A DNA stretch of 64,000 nt from SZUA-22 sp963751695 (GTDB lineage: Bacteria > Bacteroidota > Ignavibacteria > Ignavibacteriales > Melioribacteraceae): positions 62,001-126,000 of the forward strand of contig CAVVVP010000004.1 of NCBI GenBank assembly GCA_963751695.1, given 5' to 3'. The notes beneath the pieces were generated by a model that had not been told where the DNA came from, did not search any database, and saw nothing but the letters and a program-made list of their open reading frames with translations. A program made the translations under genes and the position numbers. Positions 1 through 7,379 of the stretch are shown piece by piece (position 1 is the first letter of the stretch; every line of letters starts with the position of its first letter).

Positions 1-1
1 T

Positions 2-301
2 ATTCGGCCAGCTTCCATACTACCTCTTGGAGTAGGATATCTGTTTATATATGAAGGATCGAGTACAGAGTGGTATGATCCAGTTTATAATATTGGAACT
101 GGTTTGGGGTACACGTTCGATCTCCACGATATTCAAGAACTCACAAAAGTATCTCCGCTTTTATTGAGTAGTACACCGGGCCAATTTTATACTTATCGTT
201 ATTCCCATTGGATGTGGGTTGATGGGGAGATATGGATCTATGCAGAAGTTGCAAATGAAAATAATTCTCATGAAATTCGGTTAGTTCGAATCACGTTATA
301 A
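2..301 (+). CDS. C-terminal end of a secreted beta-sheet (propeller-like) protein, partial
   Basis: The reading frame is open from base 2, before any start codon, to the stop at 299-301, so this is the last 99 codons of a gene that begins left of the window. The segment is rich in aromatic residues (RYSHWMWVDGEIWIYAEV) and ends in a short beta strand, as in the last blade of GH43/sialidase-type propellers. It lies 27 bases upstream of the symporter gene on the same strand, so it probably belongs to the same transcript. The family is a guess; the coding status is well supported by the continuous frame and position. Confidence 0.6.
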   Translation: MRPASILPLGVGYLFIYEGSSTEWYDPVYNIGTGLGYTFDLHDIQELTKVSPLLLSSTPGQFYTYRYSHWMWVDGEIWIYAEVANENNSHEIRLVRITL

Positions 302-313
302 AGAAATTCATTT

Positions 314-320
314 AAAGGAA
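314..320 (+). promoter_or_regulatory. Ribosome binding site deciding a TTG start
   Basis: AAAGGAA lies 8 bases before TTG at 329. No ATG is available near the N-terminus of the symporter, so the site supports TTG initiation. Confidence 0.6.
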
Positions 321-328
321 ACACAAAA

Positions 329-1894
329 TTGCATTTGCATTGGTTAGATATAGCTGCTATGATTACTTATTTAGTTGTCCTCATTGCAATGGGATTCTAT
401 TTTTCTAGAAAAAACACAAGTACAGAAGAATATTTTGTAGGAGGTCGATCATTTGCTGGATGGGTTATTGGTTTTAGTATGATTGGCTCCTCAATTAGCT
501 CAATAACATTTTTAGCATTCCCAGCTGATTCATTTAAGACCGCATGGCTTCGTATGTTGCCTGGCTTGACACTGCCAATATCAATATTGCTTGCTGCATA
601 TGTATTCCTTCCATTTTACAGACGTACTAAAATAATTTCTGCTTTTGAATATCTTGGTGATAGATTCGGTTCATCAGTGAGAACCTACGGGGCAGTTACC
701 TTTATGATAGGTCACCTTGTTCGAATAAGTATGATCCTCTATTTGCTTTCATTATTAATTCAAGAGATTACAGGACTTGATCCAATAGTCAGTATTTTAG
801 TTGCTGGATTTTTTGTCGCAGTCTATACAATTATGGGTGGAATTGATGCAGTTATTTGGACAGATGTCCTTCAAACAATAATGCTTGTTTTAGGGGGAAT
901 ATTTGCATTGGGAGTTATTGTTAATGAGCTTCCAGGAGGATTTTCTCAAATAATCGAAATTGCTATCCGAGATGGAAAAATGGCATTTGCGGATTGGAAA
1001 GATGGAAAGGTTCTTTCAGTATCCTGGGGATTCTCACTCTCTGAAAAAACAGCTTTGATGATGCTATTTGTCGGGCTCACTGAATTTCTTCAAGACTACA
1101 CTTCAAATCAAAATATGGTTCAGCGTTACGCTTCAGCTAAAAGTATGCGAGAAGCGCGTAAGGCAATTTTCTTTTCATTTGGTAATGTTCCAATTTGGGC
1201 ATTTTATTTCTTTCTTGGAACAGCACTTTACAGTTTTTTCCAAGTATTCCCAGTACCAGAAACTACTGAAATGTTAGACGGAACAAGAAAAGCTGAACAA
1301 ATTATGCCATTTTTCATTGTTAACTATTTACCTTCAGGTTTTGCTGGATTAGTCATCGCAGCCGCAGCCGCAGCCGCAATGTCCTCGCTTGATTCAAGTA
1401 TTAATTCAATTTCTACAGTTGGTGTTAATGATATTTATAGAAGGTTTTTGAAAAAAAATGAAAATGATAAGCATTATTTAAAAACTGCATGGTTGCTTGC
1501 AACTATTGCTTCTGCAGTAATGATAGTGGGAGCAATAATTCTTTCACAAACTGAAACCAAAACACTACAAGACGTTGCAGTTACTTTGATATCTTTATTG
1601 ATGGGAGGAGTTACTGGGCTTTACATGATCGGCTTTTTAACAAAAGTTGGAAGTGAAAAAACGGCTTGGATTGGGATAGCAATAACTTTCATTTTCTCAC
1701 TATGGTCAATATTAGCTAGTCGAGGTTTAATGCCAAGTTGGCTCTCTCTACCTTTTGATCTTTATTATACTGGGTTCATAGGAAATATAATCATGTTTAC
1801 AACTATCTTTATGATAGGGTCACTTCTTTTTAAACGGAGAAAAGAATTAAAAAATCTAACAATATGGACTCAAGACAAAAACATTATTGAATAA
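329..1894 (+). CDS. Sodium:solute symporter (SSS family)
   Basis: A 521-residue polytopic inner-membrane protein. The N-terminus has the SSS hallmark of a first helix followed by STEEYFVGGRS and a glycine/serine-rich second helix (SMIGSSISSITFLAFPAD), then about 13 hydrophobic segments. An alanine run followed by SSLDSSINS (about residues 345-362) is the usual SSS helix 8-9 sodium-site region. Family members import sugars, sialic acid, amino acids or carboxylates with Na+. The gene starts with TTG. It is followed after 31 bases by a DapA-type aldolase and then a KdsB-like enzyme, so an acidic sugar such as a sialic or ulosonic acid is a reasonable substrate, but that is inference from context. 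Confidence 0.9.
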   Translation: MHLHWLDIAAMITYLVVLIAMGFYFSRKNTSTEEYFVGGRSFAGWVIGFSMIGSSISSITFLAFPADSFKTAWLRMLPGLTLPISILLAAYVFLPFYRRTKIISAFEYLGDRFGSSVRTYGAVTFMIGHLVRISMILYLLSLLIQEITGLDPIVSILVAGFFVAVYTIMGGIDAVIWTDVLQTIMLVLGGIFALGVIVNELPGGFSQIIEIAIRDGKMAFADWKDGKVLSVSWGFSLSEKTALMMLFVGLTEFLQDYTSNQNMVQRYASAKSMREARKAIFFSFGNVPIWAFYFFLGTALYSFFQVFPVPETTEMLDGTRKAEQIMPFFIVNYLPSGFAGLVIAAAAAAAMSSLDSSINSISTVGVNDIYRRFLKKNENDKHYLKTAWLLATIASAVMIVGAIILSQTETKTLQDVAVTLISLLMGGVTGLYMIGFLTKVGSEKTAWIGIAITFIFSLWSILASRGLMPSWLSLPFDLYYTGFIGNIIMFTTIFMIGSLLFKRRKELKNLTIWTQDKNIIE

Positions 1895-1925
1895 ATTTGA
1901 CAATTACTAAAAGAGAATAATCGTA

Positions 1926-2846
1926 TTGAAAAGAAATGATTTCTATGGCATGATGCCAATATTGCCAACAGCAATAAAACCAGATGGGAAAATTGACGAA
2001 ATAAGTCAAAGACGATTGGTGCAATATTCACTTAAATGTGGTGCGGTTGCAATTGGTCATTTTGGATTTGCTTCAGAGTTTCATAAAATATCTGATAGTG
2101 ATCGCACTCTTCTAACAAGAATAATAATTGACGAAGTTGGTGGGAAAGTTCCCGTTTTTATTGGAGTTACTGCACAAGGGTTTAATACTGCAATTAACTA
2201 TGCAACAGAAGCAGAAAAGCTTGGAGCAGATATTATCATGGCTGCTTTACCTCTATTTAATCTGCCAACTCCAGATGAAGCATATAATTTTTACAAATTG
2301 TTGTCCGACGCAGTGTCTTTACCGATTATTATTCAAGATATTCCAGAATCTGCAAATGTACTTTCTCCAGAATTGATTTGGAAAATGTATCAAGAGATTG
2401 AAAATGTTAAATATGTAAAAGCTGAGGGAAATAATTTTATTCTGAAATCAAAAAATATACTTACACTATCCGATGGTGAATTAGAAGTTATCGGTGGAGC
2501 CGGAGGTAAAAGTATGATTCACCTTTTGCGACTCGGGATCACATCATTCATGACTGGAACAGAGGCTCTAGATCTTCATAATTCTGCGGTACAAGCGTTT
2601 CTCAAGGGGAGCGAAGAAACAGCAGCTGAAATATATTATAAAAAAATGATGCCCTATTTTGCTTTTTATGATAACTACTCAGAAGAGCTTTTAAAGGCGA
2701 TGCTGTATGAGCGTGGAGTCATTGATCATCCTGACATTATAGCTCCAAGGGCCAAAGCACCGATGAGTGAAGTTGAATGGCAAGAGTTTAATTGGGTGTT
2801 AGATCGAATTGGACTTAAAAATAAATGGCCGAATATCCCTGAGTAA
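1926..2846 (+). CDS. DapA/NanA-family (dihydrodipicolinate synthase-like) aldolase
   Basis: A 306-residue cytoplasmic TIM-barrel class I aldolase. The family forms a Schiff base on a lysine; the matching lysine is K165 in YVKAEGN. The N-terminus (MMPILPTAIKPDGKID) and the GHFGFASEFHKIS loop replace the usual pyruvate-binding GTTGE loop. The segment IIIQDIPESANV stands where DapA has YNVPGRT, so the normal catalytic tyrosine is absent and lysine biosynthesis is unlikely. Relatives of this type cleave 2-keto-3-deoxy sugar acids or related compounds. The start is TTG at 1926; upstream is AAAAGAG. It sits in the symporter/KdsB cluster, which supports a catabolic role. Substrate unknown. Confidence 0.8.
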   Translation: MKRNDFYGMMPILPTAIKPDGKIDEISQRRLVQYSLKCGAVAIGHFGFASEFHKISDSDRTLLTRIIIDEVGGKVPVFIGVTAQGFNTAINYATEAEKLGADIIMAALPLFNLPTPDEAYNFYKLLSDAVSLPIIIQDIPESANVLSPELIWKMYQEIENVKYVKAEGNNFILKSKNILTLSDGELEVIGGAGGKSMIHLLRLGITSFMTGTEALDLHNSAVQAFLKGSEETAAEIYYKKMMPYFAFYDNYSEELLKAMLYERGVIDHPDIIAPRAKAPMSEVEWQEFNWVLDRIGLKNKWPNIPE

Positions 2847-2863
2847 AAACCTTTAAAAATATT

Positions 2864-4408
2864 ATGATGAAAATCTACGACATAACGAAGTTCGATAAAC
2901 ACAACGACGAAACAATTTCAAAGCCTATTGAAATAATTCTGGTTATGCTTCTCTTTGGAAGTGTTGGAGCAATTGCTTGGGCTATAAGAGGAACAGCAGG
3001 TTGGGGTGGAGTTGATGGCACCATTATTCCAGGATTAATGTGGGGTGTGCTTTGGTATTATTTAGCCTTTCGAAAAGGTATCGACGCAAGGGGAATTATT
3101 TTGTGGTTAGGATTAGGACTCGCACTCGGAGGAGAATTGGGATACGGCCAATATACTTCTTGGATTCGAGGAATGTTTTATGTGGGAGATGAAATAATCT
3201 ATATAGAGCCATGGCTAGGTTATTTTTGGTTTGCTATGTGTGGTATTGGTTGGGCAGCTCCGGGTGGAATTATATTGGGATGGGCTCTTGGTAAACGAGT
3301 TTCAGCTAGTAGATGGATTTTACGCTCTCTTCTTCTTTTTGTCCTTTTAGTGTTTCTCTTCGCTTGGCCATTTGTTGATTGGTTAAGTTTGATTCTAGTT
3401 AAATCAAATTCTGGTATATTATTCCCAAATGCTGAATTGGGTATTTACGCAGGTGAGTTAGGTAAACATTTGAGCCGAACGATCTACACAAACACACAAA
3501 ATTTTGCAGTAGTCATTTGGTGGATTGTAGCTCTAGTTGAGGCACTGATTAATAGGGATAAAACTACTTTAGTTGTTGGTTTAATCCTAGGAGCTGGCTT
3601 TGGGTTTGGGTTTATGCAAAGTGCTGCATGGGCTTTAGGATATGGAGTAGATCCAAAATATATCGATTGGTGGAAGATATGGGAACTTAATTCTGGCTTT
3701 AATCTTGGGATACTTTATGCAGTAACTTTTTATTGGGCTGTAAAGCATTCAACCCAAAACATGAATTCTGACAAGATAGTAAAGGATAGTTTGGAAAATG
3801 GCAATCAATTTTCAAAATGGAAGGACACGCTATTTTTAGCTTTTGCTGGTTCTATCTTACTCTTTTTTGTAGGATTTGAGTATTTCTTTTGGACCGGTTT
3901 GGGACTTACTCTTTTTTACTTTGTCTCAATATTGTTGACTTCTAATAAACCAATAAATAATAGTGAGATTTCTGAACGTCGTAAAAACGTCTTTTTAATT
4001 TATAGCATTTTCTATTTAATTTTCTTAATGTTTCATGGAGGATCAGAAACATTAGGAATAGTTCTTGAACTATATGAAGAAGATGCCGTTTCCCAATATT
4101 CATGGCCACTTGAGCGTATCCTTTTATTTGCCCCGGTTGCATTGTTCCTTATAAGTGTCGCAATTATAAAGATTAAGAATGCACTTAGCGGAAAAACTTT
4201 AAGGAATGACTCCACTAAAGTTCCTTCAAATTTATCAGTCTGGATTTTAGATTTGATAATGATCTTGGGATTTATAGGAGCTCTTTCAATATGGCCAGCA
4301 AAAATAGGAATTATCTATGCTCTGTTTATTTTCCTTTCTGTTTTTGCCTTCAACAGACTTGAACAGAGATTCAATGTAATTGATGAAATAAAAACTAATT
4401 ATGAGTAA
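2864..4408 (+). CDS. Polytopic membrane protein of unknown function
   Basis: A 514-residue protein with about 12 hydrophobic helices after a short charged N-terminus (MMKIYDITKFDKHND). The first third is unusually rich in glycine and tryptophan, with motifs AIRGTAGWGG, GTIIPGLMWG, LGLGLALGGELGYGQ and SWIRGMFY. A soluble linker follows at about residues 300-325, then a second set of helices. I recognise no characterised family. It has no signal peptide, sits between the DapA-like aldolase (17 bases upstream) and the KdsB-like gene (8 bases downstream) and is probably co-transcribed with both, so it may be a second permease or a membrane partner in handling the same acidic sugar. The start could be either ATG at 2864 or 2867; no strong ribosome site is visible. 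Confidence 0.8.
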   Translation: MMKIYDITKFDKHNDETISKPIEIILVMLLFGSVGAIAWAIRGTAGWGGVDGTIIPGLMWGVLWYYLAFRKGIDARGIILWLGLGLALGGELGYGQYTSWIRGMFYVGDEIIYIEPWLGYFWFAMCGIGWAAPGGIILGWALGKRVSASRWILRSLLLFVLLVFLFAWPFVDWLSLILVKSNSGILFPNAELGIYAGELGKHLSRTIYTNTQNFAVVIWWIVALVEALINRDKTTLVVGLILGAGFGFGFMQSAAWALGYGVDPKYIDWWKIWELNSGFNLGILYAVTFYWAVKHSTQNMNSDKIVKDSLENGNQFSKWKDTLFLAFAGSILLFFVGFEYFFWTGLGLTLFYFVSILLTSNKPINNSEISERRKNVFLIYSIFYLIFLMFHGGSETLGIVLELYEEDAVSQYSWPLERILLFAPVALFLISVAIIKIKNALSGKTLRNDSTKVPSNLSVWILDLIMILGFIGALSIWPAKIGIIYALFIFLSVFAFNRLEQRFNVIDEIKTNYE

Positions 4409-4416
4409 ATCAAGCT

Positions 4417-5178
4417 ATGTCAATAAGTAATAATGTTATTGGAGTTATTCCTGCACGTTATAGCTCATCCAGGTTTCCTGGAAAAGTGCTTGCGAAAATT
4501 GCTGGAAAACCCATGATTCAGTGGGTTTATGAGCAGTCAAAGAAATCAGAATTATTAGATCAACTAATTGTTGCGGTAGACAATGAAGAGGTTTTTAAAT
4601 GTGTTGAGGGATTTGGAGGTCGAGCTGTCATGACAAAAGTTGACCACCAATCTGGCACTGACAGAATTGCTGAAGCTGTGAATAGTATAGCAACAGATAT
4701 TGTCGTCAATATTCAAGGAGATCAGCCTTTACTTAACCCAATCATGATTGATGAAGCTGTAAAGCCAATGCTTGATGATACTGAAATTCAAATGTCAACG
4801 CTGAAAATTAAAATTTTGGAAGAAGGTTATGCAGATCCAGGTGTCGTAAAAGTTGTAGTTGATGAAAATGATTTTGCACTATACTTTTCCAGATCGCTAA
4901 TACCATACTCTAGAGATAATAAAGAAATTGAAGTTTTTGAGCATGTTGGCTTGTATGCTTATCGAAAGAATTTCTTATTTAAGATATCTAATCTACAGCA
5001 GACATACTTGGAGAAGATTGAAATGCTAGAGCAACTTCGAGTATTAGAATCTGGATATAAAATTAAAGTAATTGAGACCAAGAGTGATAGTATTGCAGGA
5101 GTAAGTGTTGATACAAAAGAAGATCTAATAAAAGTTGAAAAATTAATCAATGAAAGAACAAATAATTCTGGGATTTGA
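4417..5178 (+). CDS. kdsB: 3-deoxy-manno-octulosonate cytidylyltransferase-like protein (CMP-Kdo synthetase)
   Basis: A 253-residue cytoplasmic nucleotidyltransferase of normal KdsB length. The N-terminal nucleotide-binding motif is VIPARYSSSRFPGKVLAKI; HQSGTDRIAEA and NIQGDQPLLNP are the family's sugar/CTP and metal-binding motifs; YFSRSLIPY and FEHVGLYAYRK follow in order. Known KdsB enzymes make CMP-Kdo for lipopolysaccharide; relatives act on other ulosonic acids. Here it is embedded between an unknown membrane protein and an unknown DHS-like protein behind a symporter and a DapA-type aldolase, not beside lipid A or kdsA/kdsD genes. It may therefore salvage imported Kdo-like sugar or be a paralogue with another substrate. 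Family assignment is firm; the role is inferred. Confidence 0.9.
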   Translation: MSISNNVIGVIPARYSSSRFPGKVLAKIAGKPMIQWVYEQSKKSELLDQLIVAVDNEEVFKCVEGFGGRAVMTKVDHQSGTDRIAEAVNSIATDIVVNIQGDQPLLNPIMIDEAVKPMLDDTEIQMSTLKIKILEEGYADPGVVKVVVDENDFALYFSRSLIPYSRDNKEIEVFEHVGLYAYRKNFLFKISNLQQTYLEKIEMLEQLRVLESGYKIKVIETKSDSIAGVSVDTKEDLIKVEKLINERTNNSGI

Positions 5179-5180
5179 TA

Positions 5181-5186
5181 AAGGAG
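5181..5186 (+). promoter_or_regulatory. Ribosome binding site deciding the ATG at 5193
   Basis: AAGGAG sits 6 bases before ATG 5193, so an in-frame upstream TTG at 5175 is not the likely start. Confidence 0.65.
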
Positions 5187-5192
5187 AATTCA

Positions 5193-6380
5193 ATGATTTC
5201 AAACAATGAAGTAATTGAAAAATTATATAGTGAACTCGACCAATCTGCTAAGGAAATGGTGAACAATGCAGTAGAAACTATAGTAACTGCCAAGAAAAAT
5301 GGTGGAAAAGTTGTTGTCGTTACTGGAAGCGGTCCAAATCTTCACGAGGGAGTAACTACACTAATCGCTGAGTTGATAAATAAAGGAATTGTGGATGGTG
5401 TAACATCAAGTTCGGCAGTTGTAGCCCATGAGATGGGCGGTGTCCTAGATGAAGTAAAGCGAGTCGATGGTGTTGAGTTGGGATTTGAAGAAAGTAAACT
5501 TCCGAGAGGAAACATTTTTGAAATTACAAAAATGAGTGATGAGTTAATAGGTAGCCTGACTAATGAGATGATAATTGATTCAGATTTGATTGAAAAAGCA
5601 CTGTCAATGGATGGTGATGTGATAATAAAAGCGGCTGGAAATATGGCCTATCCAATGGGTTTAAGAACTGAAAACTTAGCAAAGGAAATTTTATATATTG
5701 CAAAATCTAAGGGAATATCTTTTGAAGAAGTTGCTGGAGCTGGAGCAGATGAAAGAACAATGTTAGGGGCAGCTAAAAAGAAAAACATCCCATGCATTGT
5801 TACCGTTCCACAACTTATTGGCGGCGGGATGGTTGGTGTAGCACTCGCTGATTCAATTTCAATAATGGAAAGAGCATCAAGAATTGCTGATATGCTCGGA
5901 AGTGCTGATGTAATAATAGAATCGGCAGTCGCACTGACACAAGAGATACATGACGGTCCATTTGAGACATATACAGGCCATGGAATTTGGGCAGATTGGG
6001 AAGGTTATCCAACATACAGCCTGAAAAATAAAACTCTCATTCGAATTGATCTCGACCCAAATTTAAAAAAAGCTCATGAATTCGAACGAGAATCCAGCAC
6101 TGTACAAAAGGCAATTGATCAAGGTATGCCGAAAACAAAATTGATGAGCATACCATTTAGAATGGAAATGTCCGGTTTTGCACGTTTGGAAGGAAGTATT
6201 CCTGTCATTGGCGACATTGGAATTATTTGGCCAATTATTGCAGCTCAACTTGAGCAAAAATTGGATTTTGAACTTGATTTTATTTCCTACCCTCAACAAA
6301 CCCCCGAAGGACAGGTTATGAGAAAATGGATTGTTGATAATATTCAACCAATCTCAAAAGAAAAATTGTATAGTGCATAA
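5193..6380 (+). CDS. Deoxyhypusine-synthase-like protein of unknown function
   Basis: A 395-residue soluble protein without signal peptide. Residues about 30-60 resemble a Rossmann-type first half: VVVVTGSGPNLHEGV, then LIAELINKGIVDGVTSSSAVVAHEMGGVL, which recalls the deoxyhypusine synthase pattern of a region losing its substrate to a -TTGA..HD- loop. A second part, NIPCIVTVPQLIGGG, recalls the -NIPVF.P- strand. The C-terminal third (ESAVALTQEIHDGPFETYTGHGIW onward) has no counterpart I recognise, and bacteria rarely carry real hypusine. It is the last gene before a 112-base gap and likely ends the symporter/KdsB operon. Assignment is by weak pattern only; existence of the gene is well supported. 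Confidence 0.75.
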   Translation: MISNNEVIEKLYSELDQSAKEMVNNAVETIVTAKKNGGKVVVVTGSGPNLHEGVTTLIAELINKGIVDGVTSSSAVVAHEMGGVLDEVKRVDGVELGFEESKLPRGNIFEITKMSDELIGSLTNEMIIDSDLIEKALSMDGDVIIKAAGNMAYPMGLRTENLAKEILYIAKSKGISFEEVAGAGADERTMLGAAKKKNIPCIVTVPQLIGGGMVGVALADSISIMERASRIADMLGSADVIIESAVALTQEIHDGPFETYTGHGIWADWEGYPTYSLKNKTLIRIDLDPNLKKAHEFERESSTVQKAIDQGMPKTKLMSIPFRMEMSGFARLEGSIPVIGDIGIIWPIIAAQLEQKLDFELDFISYPQQTPEGQVMRKWIVDNIQPISKEKLYSA

Positions 6381-6402
6381 ATATTTTAGAACATTGATGA
6401 AA

Positions 6403-6414
6403 AGAGAATTCTCT
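6403..6414. repeat. 12-base perfect palindrome in the gap before the DUF1080 gene
   Basis: AGAGAATTCTCT lies 22 bases after the stop at 6380, flanked by A runs. The 112-base gap 6381-6492 otherwise holds AT-rich sequence where a promoter for the following gene would be expected, but I cannot place -35/-10 boxes with confidence. The palindrome could be an operator half-site pair or chance. Confidence 0.3.
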
Positions 6415-6492
6415 AAAAGTATTATCCTTAGAATAAATCCATGATTTCTATTATATTTTATCTTAATAATTTACTAATATGGGACAAAGAAC

Positions 6493-7269
6493 ATGAAAGG
6501 TAGAAATTTTATTCACACAAACTTACGCAAGGTTCTAATTATGATTTCAATAGCAAGTGCTTTACTCGTATCTCTTCAATGCTTTGGTCAGGATGAAGAG
6601 GGAGATCCAAAATTAACAGAAGTTTGGGAACCTGTTCCTGCAGTAATAGCACCAGGTGACGCTACAGCTCCACCTTCTGATGCAATTGTTCTTTTTGACG
6701 GCACAAATTTTAATGAATGGGAAGGAATTAAAGAAGCAGACGTTAAATGGAAATTAGATGATGGTGCAATGACTGTTGTAAAAAAAACAGGTAGCATTCG
6801 TACAAAAAAAGCATTTGGTAATTGTCAGCTTCATATTGAATGGCGCACTCCATCAGTAGTAAAAGGAGAAGGACAAGGTAGAGGAAATAGTGGTATCTTT
6901 TTACAAGAACGTTACGAACTTCAAGTATTAGATTCTTATGAAAATGTTACTTATTCTAATGGTCAAGCAGGAAGTATTTATAAGCAACATATACCGCTTG
7001 TAAATGCTTGTCGAAAACCAGGTGAATGGCAAACTTATGATATAATATTTACAGCCCCAGTATTCAATGAAGATGGCTCTGTTGAAATCCCAGCATATTT
7101 CACAGTACTACAGAATGGTGTTTTAATCTTAAACAATGTAGAACTAAGAGGCAGTACCGCATTTATTGGTGAACCTAGTTATGAAAAACATAATGCTTTA
7201 GAACCATTACAGTTACAGGACCATGGTGATGCAGTTAGTTACAGAAACATCTGGATCAGAGAATTATAA
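6493..7269 (+). CDS. DUF1080 (3-keto-disaccharide hydrolase fold) secreted protein
   Basis: A 258-residue exported protein with a signal peptide ending near LQCFGQ. The mature part starts with an acidic/proline linker, followed by the DUF1080 concanavalin-like domain: AIVLFDGTNFNEWEG (about 60-75), GNSGIFLQERYELQVLDSYEN (middle, with the core S-G-I-F strand), PGEWQTYDIIF, and the closing LQLQDHGDAVSYRNIWIREL, which is the canonical end of the family. Members hydrolyse or eliminate 3-keto-glycosides made by Gfo/Idh/MocA dehydrogenases. It stands alone between two short gaps and is followed by a strong hairpin at 7302-7328, so it may be a single-gene transcript. A downstream ATG at 6541 would also give a signal peptide, so the start is not certain. 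Confidence 0.9.
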   Translation: MKGRNFIHTNLRKVLIMISIASALLVSLQCFGQDEEGDPKLTEVWEPVPAVIAPGDATAPPSDAIVLFDGTNFNEWEGIKEADVKWKLDDGAMTVVKKTGSIRTKKAFGNCQLHIEWRTPSVVKGEGQGRGNSGIFLQERYELQVLDSYENVTYSNGQAGSIYKQHIPLVNACRKPGEWQTYDIIFTAPVFNEDGSVEIPAYFTVLQNGVLILNNVELRGSTAFIGEPSYEKHNALEPLQLQDHGDAVSYRNIWIREL

Positions 7270-7301
7270 GGTTTTATAATCGTTAAAATCTTTCAACTTA
7301 T

Positions 7302-7328
7302 GGAGCAATAGTACTTAACTATTGCTCC
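7302..7328 (+). terminator. Stem-loop after the DUF1080 gene
   Basis: GGAGCAATAGT (7302-7312) and ACTATTGCTCC (7318-7328) form a perfect 11-bp stem with the loop ACTTA. No T run follows, so it may be an RNA-stabilising or Rho-assisted 3' end rather than a classical intrinsic terminator. It is the clearest hairpin I found in the window. Confidence 0.55.
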
Positions 7329-7379
7329 TCATCAAACACCTGCATTTAATTTATCAAATCATAAACTGGTTTCATTAAA

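Noticed and set aside
1366..1378. Short GCAGCC-type repeat inside the symporter gene as a microsatellite
   Set aside because: It encodes an alanine run in a transmembrane helix and is too short to be treated as a phase-variable repeat.
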